Below, one piece after another: positions 27,062 through 36,269 of a DNA stretch of 64,000 nucleotides. The translations under genes and the position numbers were made by a program. Position 1 is the first letter of the stretch. Every line of letters starts with the position of its first letter. The stretch is from Sphingomonas mali NBRC 15500 (lineage in GTDB: Bacteria > Pseudomonadota > Alphaproteobacteria > Sphingomonadales > Sphingomonadaceae): contig NZ_BCYX01000002.1 in the NCBI RefSeq assembly GCF_001598415.1, forward strand, positions 124,001 to 188,000, written 5' to 3'. The notes under the pieces were generated by a model, which did not search any database, was not told the DNA's origin, and saw only the letters and a list, made by a program, of their open reading frames with translations.

Positions 27062-28009
27062 ATGGCTCTCGACCCCGTACTTCAGCAGATGTTGGATCAG
27101 ATTCCGCCGCCAGCCAGCGGCGAGCTCGATATCCCCGCACTGCGCACAATGACTGCCGGCATGGTCGCACTGGGATATGGGCCCGAAGGGCCGATACCCG
27201 TGGCAGCCGTCGAAAACGTCGAACTGACCGGCGCGGGTGGTGCCCTACCAGTTCGTATTTTCCGTCCGTCCGGCACGCCTCAAGGCACGCTTCATTATCT
27301 TTACGGCGGCGGGTGGTGCGTGGGCAATATCGACCTGATCGAACCCATAGCCCGACGCCTCACTCGCGACCTGTCGATGGTCGTGGTGACCAGTGGCTAT
27401 CGCTTGGCACCGGAAGAGCCGTTTCCTGCCGGTTTCGACGACAGCATCGCAGCCTCGCATTGGGTGCTCGGTCATTTGGATGAACTCGGCGGGACCGATC
27501 GTCCGGCGGTGATAGGCGGCGAGAGTGCGGGAGCCAATTTGGCCGCCGCCATTGCCATGGCGTTGCGCGACGAGCATGCCGAGCGGACCTTTGACGCCCA
27601 GCTGCTTTTCTTCCCCGCCGTCGATCTGCGCGACGAAGCCGCCGACTATCCCTCACGGCATGCGAATGCCGACCCGACACTACGAAGCGAAGTACTTCCT
27701 GAACTTTACGGACTCTATGCGGGCGGGCACAATGTTGCCGACCCGCGCATCTCGCCGGCGGTCGCGCAAAGTCTCGACCGACTGCCGCCGGCGGTGATTG
27801 TCGTGTTGACAGTGGATCCGTTGCGCGATGAGGCGGTCGCCTATGCCCGCCGGATGCAGGACGACGGCGTTGCGGTAGACCTTATCGAGTTTGAGCATCT
27901 GGTCCACGGCTTCCCCGGATTTTCGGCGCTAGTGCCCGCTGCCGCAGAAGCGACCGCGACCGTTGTCGCCCATCTCAAGAGATTGCTCGAAAGCGTAACG
28001 ACCAGGTGA
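27062..28009 (+). CDS. HSL-family alpha/beta hydrolase (esterase), copy 2
   Basis: A 315-residue paralogue of the esterase at 16567, starting five bases after iolB and so part of the iol operon. The nucleophile elbow is GESAGA, the acidic residue lies in [10 protein letters not shown] and the histidine in VHGF. The usual HGGGW oxyanion motif reads YGGGW: the leading His is replaced by Tyr, while the three glycines remain. Its place inside an inositol operon suggests an inositol-linked ester, which is inferred. Confidence 0.87.
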   Translation: MALDPVLQQMLDQIPPPASGELDIPALRTMTAGMVALGYGPEGPIPVAAVENVELTGAGGALPVRIFRPSGTPQGTLHYLYGGGWCVGNIDLIEPIARRLTRDLSMVVVTSGYRLAPEEPFPAGFDDSIAASHWVLGHLDELGGTDRPAVIGGESAGANLAAAIAMALRDEHAERTFDAQLLFFPAVDLRDEAADYPSRHANADPTLRSEVLPELYGLYAGGHNVADPRISPAVAQSLDRLPPAVIVVLTVDPLRDEAVAYARRMQDDGVAVDLIEFEHLVHGFPGFSALVPAAAEATATVVAHLKRLLESVTTR

Positions 28010-28028
28010 CGCCTTCGAAGGGATCAGT

Positions 28029-29684
28029 ATGTCCGAGCAGCCTTCGACTAAGTTGAGCTACGTGAAGGGAACCACCGCCGTTCCCCTCATCGAGCACACG
28101 ATCGGAAAAGCGCTGGACCGGGCGCGAGCCGAGTGGCCCGAAGAGCTAGCGATGGTATCACGACATCAGGGCATCCGATGGACTTGGCAAGAATTGGCTG
28201 ATGAAGCTGACTCCGTGGCCTGTGGCCTGCTGTCACTTGGTGTCACCTGTGGGGACAGGGTCGCCATCTGGTCCCCAAACCGCGCCGAATGGGTGGTTTT
28301 GCAACTGGCGACGGCGCGCATCGGCGCCATCTTGGTGAATATCAATCCCGCCTACAGGGTCACGGAGCTTGAATATGCGCTCAACAAGGTGGGCTGCTCC
28401 GTCCTGGTTACTGCTCCCTCCTTCAAGACGACCGACTATGTTCGCACGATCCGCGAACTGCCCCCTGCCCGCCTTCCGCTGCTCCGGACCTGCATCTCCT
28501 TGGGTGACGAGGAGCACGATGGCTTCCTACCATGGTCGGCGCTCCGATCGCCCAAGGCCCCAGATCTTCTCGCGCAGACGGAGGCATGCCTCTGCCCCAT
28601 CGATCCGATCAATATACAATTTACCAGTGGTACTACCGGGTCGCCCAAGGGCGCGACATTGTCGCATCGAAATATACTGAACAATGGCTACTTTGTCGGC
28701 CGGCAAATCGGGCTGCAGCCCCACGACCGTATCTGCATCCCCGTGCCATTGCACCATTGCTTCGGGATGGTCATGGGCAATCTTGCCTGCCTGACGCATG
28801 GCGCCGCCATGGTTTATCCCGACGAGAGCTTTGATCCGCTTTCGGTGCTGAGATCGGTAGAGGCTGAGCACTGCTCGGCTCTTTATGGTGTACCGACCAT
28901 GTTCATCGCCATCCTCAACCACCCCGACTTCGACACGTTCGATCTCTCATCGTTGCGGACCGGCATCATGGCAGGCTCACCATGTCCCGAAAAAATCATG
29001 CGCCAAGTGATCGACAGCATGCATATGAGCGAAGTAACCATCGCTTACGGCATGACCGAGACGAGTCCGGTCAGTTCTCAGACCGACCGGGACGATCCGC
29101 TGCAGGAGCGGGTCACCACCGTCGGACGCATTCAGCCTCATCTCGAGATGAAGGTCGTCGACAGCCAGGGCGAAACGGTCCCGCGCGGGGTGCCCGGTGA
29201 ATTGTGCACGCGCGGATATTCGGTCATGCGGGGCTATTGGGACGATCCCGAGCGGACGGCCGAGGCCATCGATCCGGAGGGCTGGATGCACACCGGGGAC
29301 GTCGGCACGTTGGACTCCAACGGCTATTGCCGAGTTACGGGCCGGCTGAAGGATATGCTCATCCGCGGCGGAGAGAACATCTACCCACGCGAGATCGAAG
29401 AGTTTCTGATGCGCCATCCCGCCGTCATCGACGTCCAGGTGGTAGGGGTGCCCGACGAGAAATACGGTGAGGAAGTCTGCGCCTGCATCATCATGAAGGA
29501 TGGATCGGAGGTTCTGCCAGAGGATATCCGAGCATTCTGCCGCGGTCAGATCGCGCACTACAAAGTGCCGAGACATGTCGTCTTCGTCGGGGAATTCCCG
29601 ATGACGATCAGCGGGAAAGTACAGAAGTATGTGCTGCGCGAAGAGGCTGCGGCTCTGGTGACGGACGCGAACGCGGCGCGCTGA
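28029..29684 (+). CDS. Acyl-CoA synthetase (AMP-forming), FadD-like
   Basis: A 551-residue adenylate-forming ligase. The phosphate-binding loop is [16 protein letters not shown], followed by YGMTETSP, the GWMHTGDVG motif and a C-terminal K in the ISGKVQKYV hinge. It activates a medium- or long-chain (or branched) carboxylate to its CoA thioester. It is 19 bases after the esterase gene and has an AAGGGA ribosome site. Its place after the esterase suggests it activates the released acyl group. Confidence 0.9.
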   Translation: MSEQPSTKLSYVKGTTAVPLIEHTIGKALDRARAEWPEELAMVSRHQGIRWTWQELADEADSVACGLLSLGVTCGDRVAIWSPNRAEWVVLQLATARIGAILVNINPAYRVTELEYALNKVGCSVLVTAPSFKTTDYVRTIRELPPARLPLLRTCISLGDEEHDGFLPWSALRSPKAPDLLAQTEACLCPIDPINIQFTSGTTGSPKGATLSHRNILNNGYFVGRQIGLQPHDRICIPVPLHHCFGMVMGNLACLTHGAAMVYPDESFDPLSVLRSVEAEHCSALYGVPTMFIAILNHPDFDTFDLSSLRTGIMAGSPCPEKIMRQVIDSMHMSEVTIAYGMTETSPVSSQTDRDDPLQERVTTVGRIQPHLEMKVVDSQGETVPRGVPGELCTRGYSVMRGYWDDPERTAEAIDPEGWMHTGDVGTLDSNGYCRVTGRLKDMLIRGGENIYPREIEEFLMRHPAVIDVQVVGVPDEKYGEEVCACIIMKDGSEVLPEDIRAFCRGQIAHYKVPRHVVFVGEFPMTISGKVQKYVLREEAAALVTDANAAR

Positions 29685-29892
29685 ACTGATATCGATCTGA
29701 CGATCGTTGCAAACCTCGTGACGGCGGGACAACCGATGAAACCTTCCACCGATCGTGCTCGCATCGCCCGCGTCGCGCCGCGTGAGACAAGTTGCGGCTG
29801 GGGTCGTTTTCAGCGTCGCTGAATCGGCGCCGGCCCGGTGCGGTGCGGCGCCAGGCCCGACTCTTGGAACGGCGGGCAGAACCAGTTACTCA

Positions 29893-29921
29893 TATGGATA
29901 TCCTTTGGAAAAATGTTTCCA
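29893..29921 (+). promoter_or_regulatory. IolR-type operator in front of iolR
   Basis: T-GGAA-AAATGT-TTCC-A spans 29906-29921, again GGAA-N6-TTCC, with TATGGATAT exactly 14 bases upstream as at 20143. It lies 26 bases before the iolR start codon, fitting autoregulation. Confidence 0.65.
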
Positions 29922-29946
29922 GCCAAGCGCAAGGAATGGATGCCAG

Positions 29947-30852
29947 ATGGAAGAAAAAGTTTCACCACCGCGAGACCTCGACGAATTTCTGAGTGCAATT
30001 CGCGATCGCTACGACGAGTTGAGCGATCGGCTGCAGCGGATCGCCCGCCACATCGTCGACGAACCCAATGATGTCGCTTTCGAGACGCTCGCGGTCATCG
30101 CGGAGCGGAGCAATGTTCAACCTTCGGCCATCGTCCGTTTTGCCCAAGCTTTTGGTTTTTCCGGCGCAAGTCCCATGCAGCGGCTGCTCCGGGAAGGCCT
30201 GTTGCGAGAAGACCGTTCCCTAGGTTACGCCGAGCGTGTCCGGCAACACCGTTATGCCGTTGCCGAAGAAGTTGAGGGTCCGCGGCAACTTCTCTCCGAG
30301 TTCGTCGAAGGCAACATCCTGGCGCTCGAAAACCTCAACCACGCACTTGGAATGCGCGAGCTTTCCGAAGCAGTCGATCTGCTGGAGAGCGCCGGCACGG
30401 TATTTATCGTCGGCTTTCGCCGGTCCTTCCCGGTCGCATCCTATCTTGCTTATCTGCTCGCCCAAACCGACAAACGCACGGTATTGGTAGACGGTCTCGC
30501 GGGTCTCCAGCTTCAGCAAACCCGCGGTCTCGATGCCAACGACGTCCTCGTCGCAATCAGTTTCGCGCCCTATAGTCCCGAAACCGTCAGTCTCGTTGAA
30601 CATGCCAAGGGCCGCTGCCCGGTTATCGCGGTCACCGACAGTGTCATTGGTCCTGTCGCGAAGGAGGCGAGCCTTGTGCTGCAGGTCCGGGAGTCGGAAG
30701 TGCGAGGATTCCGGTCGTTGGCCGCATCTATGTGCCTTGCCCAATCGCTCGCCATCGGCCTCGCAGTGCGAAATGCGGAGCGCTTGCCCGCGGCCGACAT
30801 GAAGACGGTCGACGCCGGTGGCGCTCAGCCGGCCCATATCGCTCATCCATAA
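29947..30852 (+). CDS. iolR: RpiR-family transcriptional regulator, probable IolR
   Basis: A 301-residue regulator with an N-terminal HTH_6 domain (LQRIARHIVDEPNDVAFETL ... NVQPSAIVRFAQAFGFSG) and a C-terminal SIS sugar-phosphate-binding domain (VFIVGFRRSFPVASYL ... DVLVAISFAPYS). RpiR-type IolR proteins repress inositol genes and are released by a phosphorylated intermediate. The start at 29947 is chosen because upstream in-frame codons would run through the operator. It is the last gene of the rightward series. Confidence 0.87.
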   Translation: MEEKVSPPRDLDEFLSAIRDRYDELSDRLQRIARHIVDEPNDVAFETLAVIAERSNVQPSAIVRFAQAFGFSGASPMQRLLREGLLREDRSLGYAERVRQHRYAVAEEVEGPRQLLSEFVEGNILALENLNHALGMRELSEAVDLLESAGTVFIVGFRRSFPVASYLAYLLAQTDKRTVLVDGLAGLQLQQTRGLDANDVLVAISFAPYSPETVSLVEHAKGRCPVIAVTDSVIGPVAKEASLVLQVRESEVRGFRSLAASMCLAQSLAIGLAVRNAERLPAADMKTVDAGGAQPAHIAHP

Positions 30853-30922
30853 GGCGAAAGAAGCATTCCAACGCGAAACATCGCGGGGCGCCAGTGGAGC
30901 GGCGCTTCGCAAGCGGTTGGCG

Positions 30923-31615
30923 TCACCCTGTGTGGAAAGTGGCGAATTCATCCACGGGCACGCGCTCGGTTACGAGTGAGTTTTCCGGTGCGTCGGGGTC
31001 GACGTAACCAAGCGCCATGCCGGACAGCAAAATGTGATTCTCCGGAATGCCGAGTTCTTTGTGCACCACCCCGCCAACGTCGCACCAGGCCTGCTGCGGG
31101 CAGGTTTCCAGCCCGACCGTGCGCGCGACAGTCATCACGTTCTGCATGAACATGCCCATGTCGAGCCATGACCCAAGCGTCATCTCGCGCTCCATCGTGA
31201 AGAAGAGGCCGACGGGCGCGCCGAAGAATTCGAAATTGCGCAGCATGGCGTTTTTTCGTGCGGCCCGGTCGTCACGTCCAATGCCGTATAGCGCATAGAG
31301 ATCGTGCCCGAGTTTTCGCCGTCGCGACAAATAGGGCTCTTGCATGATTGCCGGTAGATATTGGTATTCGAGACCGATCTCACCCACTTGGGCGGCCTGC
31401 ATGGCCGCGCAGGACAGCCGTTCGCTCGCGGCGCCCGTCACAACGTGCACCAGCCAGGGCTGGGCATTGACGCCCGACGGTGCGCGGGATGCAGCCGCGA
31501 GGACGGTGGTAATCTGTTCTTTGGCGACAGGTGTCGGCAGAAAGCGTCGAACCGACCGGCGCCCCACCACTGCGTCGAGGGCCGAAATGCGATTCTGGAG
31601 CATGTCGCCGCTCAT
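30923..31615 (-). CDS. Nitroreductase-family flavoprotein
   Basis: A 230-residue FMN-dependent nitroreductase-fold protein with the N-terminal RRSVRRFLPTPV motif, APSGVNAQPW for FMN and substrate, and a C-terminal GMALGYVDPDAPEN typical of the family. It probably reduces an enone, nitro or quinone group with NAD(P)H. It overlaps the upstream acyl-CoA synthetase by four bases (ATGA), so the two are coupled, and may reduce the CoA-activated product. Confidence 0.88.
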   Translation of the reverse strand: MSGDMLQNRISALDAVVGRRSVRRFLPTPVAKEQITTVLAAASRAPSGVNAQPWLVHVVTGAASERLSCAAMQAAQVGEIGLEYQYLPAIMQEPYLSRRRKLGHDLYALYGIGRDDRAARKNAMLRNFEFFGAPVGLFFTMEREMTLGSWLDMGMFMQNVMTVARTVGLETCPQQAWCDVGGVVHKELGIPENHILLSGMALGYVDPDAPENSLVTERVPVDEFATFHTG

Positions 31616-33285
31616 ATGGATGGCGCGACACGGCTCGATTCAAGTTCCGCACGTCGCTGTTGCTTCAACAGAAAACGCTGGATTTTCCCCGAAGGCGTCT
31701 TGGGCAGCGTTTCGACGAAATGCACCGCGCGCGGATAAGCGTGCGCTGCATAGTGCGTCTTGACCCATTGCTGGATCTCGAGCGCGAGTTCCGTCGAGGC
31801 GGCGTCCGGCTTGCGAAGCACGACATAAGCTTCGATGACCTCGCCGCGAATATCGTCGGGCACAGCAATTACGGCGGATTCGCTGACCGCCGGATGCGTG
31901 GCAATCACCGACTCTACTTCGAACGGACCGATGCGGTAGCCGGCCATGATGATCACGTCGTCATCGCGCGACGAGAAGTGAAAATATCCGTCCTCGTCCA
32001 TCCGTCCGACGTCTCCGGTCAGATACCAGCGCCCGTTGCCCGCAAACCTTTCCGCGCTCTTGTCGGGCTCGTTGAGATAGCCATCGAACCATGCCAGCGG
32101 GCTTTGCGTGAGATCCATCGCGACACGCCCGATGTCCCCGCGAGGAGCGAGTGTATCGCTGTCGTCACGAAGGATGACCGCTGTCCAGCCCGGCATGGCC
32201 TGACCCATCGAACCTGGCTTCAGCGGCCGCCGCAGCACGGCGTTGTGGTGATTGTTGATCAACATGCCTGCTTCGGTCTGGCCGTAATGGTCGTAGACCG
32301 ACACACCCAGGACGGACGCTGCCCAATCGTTTATTTCCGGCGTCAACGGTTCGCCCGCGCTCGATGCGCAGCGGAGGTGGATTGGAACGGCCGGGGCCGT
32401 GGACGATCGCAGCGCCCGGTAAACCGTCGGCGCCGCTGAGAAGTTGGTAACGCCCTGATCGGCCAACACCCTAAGCGTTACCTCAGGCGAGAAACCGCCC
32501 TCCTGCAGCAGGCTGGGCGTGCCGGTGGCGAGCGAGCCCAAAATTCCAAAATAGAGGCCGTAAGCCCAGCCTGGATCTGCCGCGCACCAGTAGAGGTCGG
32601 TGGGTTTGAGATCGAGCGCGAACTCCGCATACGCACGAAACGCGGCAAGGGCCCGCACAGGCACCACTACAGCTTTGGGCGTGCCGGTCGTGCCCGACGT
32701 GTAGATATGGATGAGCGGCGCATCACCACCAAGTGTCGCAGCTTCGAAGCCTGGCGGCGCCCTGTCGATCAAGGTGTGGAATTCGAGCGCCCGCGCATCC
32801 CCGTCGCCGGTGGTGATGACCCGCCACGGCGCATTATTCGGCATGGAATCGCCGGGCCGGAGCTTATTGCGCTGGGCGGCGTCGCAGACCACAATCCTGG
32901 CGCCACTCCCCACCAATCTCAGGGAAATTGCTGGTGGGGCAAGGGCTGTAAACAAAGGAACATGGACGGCACCCAGCCGCCAGATGCCCATAAGGGTGAC
33001 GAGGTATTCGCGGCTTTTGCCCATTAAAGTTGCGACGCGGTCACCCCCTCGAACGCCCTGTGCGGCAAGGACCGCCGAGAATCGTTCGGACTCCATTCTA
33101 AGCGTGCCGTAGCTGATGTCGCGTGCGCCCAGATCGCGGCCGATGACACGATAGGCCAGCGACATCGGATCATGCCGATCGCACAGAAGCTCGGCAGCGG
33201 AGACCCGGGGATCGCCATAGAGCGCTATCAGCTGTTTAATTCGGTCGTCGAGCACAGAAGCTGGGGAACCAATATTCTCAGTCAT
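31612..33285 (-). CDS. Acyl-CoA synthetase (AMP-forming), acetyl/medium-chain type
   Basis: A 557-residue adenylate-forming ligase with the loop IYTSGTTGTPKAVVVP, the DHYGQTEAG motif, YLTGDVG and the C-terminal TPSGKIQRF lysine. Overall it resembles the acetyl-CoA synthetase/medium-chain AcsM group rather than the FadD type at 28029. The start at 33285 is preferred over upstream in-frame codons, which lack an ORF-like composition. It is divergent from the TetR regulator, which may control it. Confidence 0.88.
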   Translation of the reverse strand: MTENIGSPASVLDDRIKQLIALYGDPRVSAAELLCDRHDPMSLAYRVIGRDLGARDISYGTLRMESERFSAVLAAQGVRGGDRVATLMGKSREYLVTLMGIWRLGAVHVPLFTALAPPAISLRLVGSGARIVVCDAAQRNKLRPGDSMPNNAPWRVITTGDGDARALEFHTLIDRAPPGFEAATLGGDAPLIHIYTSGTTGTPKAVVVPVRALAAFRAYAEFALDLKPTDLYWCAADPGWAYGLYFGILGSLATGTPSLLQEGGFSPEVTLRVLADQGVTNFSAAPTVYRALRSSTAPAVPIHLRCASSAGEPLTPEINDWAASVLGVSVYDHYGQTEAGMLINNHHNAVLRRPLKPGSMGQAMPGWTAVILRDDSDTLAPRGDIGRVAMDLTQSPLAWFDGYLNEPDKSAERFAGNGRWYLTGDVGRMDEDGYFHFSSRDDDVIIMAGYRIGPFEVESVIATHPAVSESAVIAVPDDIRGEVIEAYVVLRKPDAASTELALEIQQWVKTHYAAHAYPRAVHFVETLPKTPSGKIQRFLLKQQRRAELESSRVAPSI

Positions 33286-33749
33286 GCCTAACCGCTCCCG
33301 GCGAGTGCCGTTACTTGACCATCGCACATATCGGGCCGGCTCCGCCGATGACCCGTCATTCGCGAACAATGCCGCCTCTTGCACGCACGGACGCTGCCAT
33401 CGTGCGCCGAGGTTTTTTCCTATCCACAGGCTCAAAATGACGACGGCTTCGCTGAGCGGAGACCGCTTGCACGCTGATACCTAGAATCATGATTCACCCT
33501 AGTCAAGGAACGTATTTTGCACATAGCTAGTATTTAGAAGATGTATTCCGAATCACGCATGTCTCAAAATCGGCTGGCAGGGGTGAGCTAGCTCGCCGGC
33601 GGCCTCACTTCGTAACCGAGGCGGTGGCGCCATCGTAGGCGCACCGGCAATCCTGGATCTGCTCAGGCTGAATAAGAGTCGCTACCAAAGAGGAAGCTTG
33701 GTAGCAGGTATTCGCAGCAGCACGACGTGCAGGAGGATGCCGACGTACA
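33286..33749. promoter_or_regulatory. Divergent intergenic region with GAATCATGATTC palindrome
   Basis: No gene is seen in this 464-bp gap between the acyl-CoA synthetase and the TetR gene. A perfect 12-bp palindrome GAATCATGATTC sits at 33484-33495, in a locally AT-richer stretch (about 33480-33570). It is a candidate TetR operator. Confidence 0.4.
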
Positions 33750-34433
33750 ATGGCTCGACCGACCCAACACAAGGCCAAAAAGCTCGACAGTCTGAACGTG
33801 AAGGATTCGACTGTCGCGACCGGCCGGCGACGGTCGGGCACCGATACCCGCCAGCTCCTGCTGTCGTCGGCGCGAGAGTTGGTCGCCGAGACAGGCTTTC
33901 GAGAAGCGCAAATGTCGGCAGTTGCAGCACGGGCAGGTATCGCGATCGGCACGGTCTATCGCTATTTTCCGGCAAAGACGGACCTCATGGCGGAGATCGT
34001 CGCGCTCGCCTCCCAACGGGAGGTCGATGTCGCCGCCGGAATCGCCATGGGGGAAGGAACGGGGTGTGAACGGCTGTCCTCTGCCATTTGGACCTTCGCG
34101 CTGCGGGCCTTGGCCGGCCGGCGCATGGCGCACGCACTGATCGCTGAGCCCGTGGAAGCCGAGATCGAAGCGGCACGATTGAAGTACCGGCGCAAGCTTG
34201 CGCGCGTGTTCGAGACGATCATCGAACAAGGCATCCGCGAGGGCAATTTTGTCAGTCAGAATGTCCAGGCAGCTGCAGCCTGCATCGTCGGCTCGATCTT
34301 CGAAGGGCTAATCGGGCCACTTGCCGCGGACGCAACAACCACCGACAGCGAACGCCGGGAAAATGCCGCTGCCATCACAGCCTTCTGTCTGAGGGGCGTT
34401 TCCGGAACACCAGCCACGTTCGCCGCGCCTTAA
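33750..34433 (+). CDS. TetR-family transcriptional regulator
   Basis: A 227-residue regulator. After a basic N-terminal tail of about 30 residues comes the TetR HTH (RQLLLSSARELVAETGFREAQMSAVAARAGIAIGTVYRYFPAKTDL in outline, residues about 33-80), followed by a helical ligand domain. It is divergent from the acyl-CoA synthetase/nitroreductase pair. The ligand is unknown; acyl-CoA-responsive TetR proteins are common beside such genes. Confidence 0.87.
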   Translation: MARPTQHKAKKLDSLNVKDSTVATGRRRSGTDTRQLLLSSARELVAETGFREAQMSAVAARAGIAIGTVYRYFPAKTDLMAEIVALASQREVDVAAGIAMGEGTGCERLSSAIWTFALRALAGRRMAHALIAEPVEAEIEAARLKYRRKLARVFETIIEQGIREGNFVSQNVQAAAACIVGSIFEGLIGPLAADATTTDSERRENAAAITAFCLRGVSGTPATFAAP

Positions 34434-34707
34434 TCGCCGCTCGCGGCGGTTTGTACGCCGACCTCCATCAGAGAACGGGTAAATCGCAATACTCAATCTG
34501 CAAAATACGATTCCAACGATCGCCGCGACGACAGTGAAATGAGTCCTCCCCAGCCCGTATGATGCCCTGGCTCACACCATTTGTTCCGTGGCTCCCCATA
34601 TGACTCCCAGCAAAGCATCCACAACGCGGTCGACTAGGCCGGCAGGCCGGCATCGAACACGGGTTCGATTTCCATTCTCTCGCTCGCAACGGCTAATCCG
34701 ATGCGAT

Positions 34708-36066
34708 CTAAACCACGACCCCGTCCGATGCGGCCAACCTGAGCCCCGCCCGCGCCGGCGTCGCTGGGGCACTCGCGCTTCCTGAACCAGCCATGGGATG
34801 AAGCTCGGCAATTTCGCGATCCGAATCCGCCGGCGTGGGCACGGACGAAGCATCCTCGATCATGTCGGCCCAGTTCTGAAGCATGCGTCGCCGGGCGGAG
34901 AGATACTGGGCGCTGTTATAAGCCCCCCTCACCTCATCTTCATCAGCATGCGCCAAGGCCATTTCTATCCAGTCGGACTTGTAGCACTCGGCTTCGTTCG
35001 CCCAAGTCGACGCCAGCCCGCGAAAACCATGCACCGTCTGGCGGCTGCGATACCCCATCCGGTAGCACGCATAGATCATCGTGTTCTGGGAGATGGGCTC
35101 GCCGAACTTCGCGCCGGGAAAAACCAGGTCGCCGTTGGTCGACCGGAGACGCCTTCGCATAATAGCGGCAGCCGCAGCGGACAGCGGGACTAGATGCTCG
35201 CGCTCCATCTTCATCCGCTCGGGCGACAGGCGCCAGAGTGGCTCGGGACCGTCCAGATCCTCGAATTCGTTCCGAGTCGCAAAGCGCGTTTCGCTGGTGC
35301 GCGCCCAGGTGAGTAACGTGAACATGAGAGCGTCGCGGGTGACCGCACGGCGGTGGTCGTCCGCCTCGCCATCATAGGCGATAATGGCACGGACCAACGC
35401 CGGGACCTCTTTAAGCGGCACCTTGGGCATGTGCCTGACGCGCGGACGCGGCTTGAGCGCGCCTGCGAGATGGACTGTCGGATCGCTCGTCGCCCAGCCA
35501 TTGGCGATGGCGAAGCGGAACACCTGTCCGATCGACTGTTTGAGGCGCCGGCTGACGTCGAGCGCCTGCCGCGCCTCGACCGTGCGGATCACCCCCAGGA
35601 TCTGTGGCACGGTGATCTCGGTGATCGCTTTTTCGCCGAGATCGGGAAAGGCGTCGCGCTCCAGGCGCCTGAGCACGCGTCCGGCGTGGGCCGGGTCGAG
35701 TCCCGATTCGCGATTCTCGTGCCAAGCGCGGGCGATCTCCTCGAAACTCCCGGGTATCGGCGGCGGCTTGACTGGCACCGTCTCCCCTGCCCCTTCCGCC
35801 GCTTCGGCAACGACAACCGCACCGGGATCGATCCCGGCTGCAAGGAGCGCCTTGGCCGTGCGGCGCTTCTCGCGCGCGACGGCAAGGGAAATACCGGGAT
35901 ATTTGCCGAAGCTGAGCAGCTTTTCCTTGCCGTCGAATCGGTATTTGAGGCGCCAGAGCTTCGATCCATTGGGCTGGACGAGGAGGTGCAGGCCGCCGCC
36001 GTCGGACAGCTTGAAGGGCCGCTGCCGGCGCTGAGTATATTTTACCTCGAGTTCCTTCAAAGCCAC
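34708..36066 (-). CDS. P4-type tyrosine integrase
   Basis: A 452-residue phage-type site-specific recombinase. It has the N-terminal DUF4102 arm-binding domain (PFKLSDGGGLHLLV), a SAM-like core-binding domain and a C-terminal catalytic domain with Arg in WARTSETR, HGFR, and the His...Tyr end in LAHADEDEVRGAYN. The GTG at 36066 (VALKELEVK) is the start that matches family N-termini; the frame is open to a TTG at 36123, through a repeat region. It ends near the TetR gene and lies about 200 bp from the 3' end of tRNA-Met, the classic island arrangement. Confidence 0.92.
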   Translation of the reverse strand: MALKELEVKYTQRRQRPFKLSDGGGLHLLVQPNGSKLWRLKYRFDGKEKLLSFGKYPGISLAVAREKRRTAKALLAAGIDPGAVVVAEAAEGAGETVPVKPPPIPGSFEEIARAWHENRESGLDPAHAGRVLRRLERDAFPDLGEKAITEITVPQILGVIRTVEARQALDVSRRLKQSIGQVFRFAIANGWATSDPTVHLAGALKPRPRVRHMPKVPLKEVPALVRAIIAYDGEADDHRRAVTRDALMFTLLTWARTSETRFATRNEFEDLDGPEPLWRLSPERMKMEREHLVPLSAAAAAIMRRRLRSTNGDLVFPGAKFGEPISQNTMIYACYRMGYRSRQTVHGFRGLASTWANEAECYKSDWIEMALAHADEDEVRGAYNSAQYLSARRRMLQNWADMIEDASSVPTPADSDREIAELHPMAGSGSASAPATPARAGLRLAASDGVVV

Positions 36067-36123
36067 TTGGGGGTATCGCCTGCTTGTCGAACAAGCGAAA
36101 AATACCCCCAACGATACCCCCAA
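36067..36123. repeat. Three copies of TTGGGGGTAT around a short palindrome
   Basis: TTGGGGGTAT occurs at 36067-36076 (plus) and inverted at 36102-36111 and 36114-36123. GCTTGT-CGA-ACAAGC (36082-36096) lies between. The position between the integrase start and tRNA-Met suits arm-type integrase-binding sites or an integrase operator. Confidence 0.55.
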
Positions 36124-36210
36124 ATCAAATCGACGTGGCGGGATCGAGTGGGATTCACATGGACGGCGCCGATCGCGATCGGACGCCGAAAATAGTTGAA
36201 TTCATTGCAG

Positions 36211-36269
36211 AAAAAAGCGCCGTTGGACACCGCGGGACAGAGTTGGACTCTGTCCCGCAAAACGGCGCT
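36211..36269 (-). terminator. Rho-independent terminator of tRNA-Met with nested hairpin
   Basis: On the minus strand the stem AGCGCCGTT/AACGGCGCT (36261-36269 with 36216-36224) is followed by six Ts. A perfect 11-bp inner hairpin (36232-36242/36248-36258) sits inside its loop. The outer stem begins at the last base of the tRNA CCA. Confidence 0.75.

Noticed and set aside
30853..30922. GAAA-N6-TTCC near-match to the IolR motif after iolR
   Set aside because: One mismatch in a core half-site and placed between convergent gene ends, where no promoter is needed.
34434..34707. Gap between TetR and integrase as possible remnant gene or second attachment site
   Set aside because: Checked for the tRNA-Met 3' sequence and found none; short frames lack ribosome sites.
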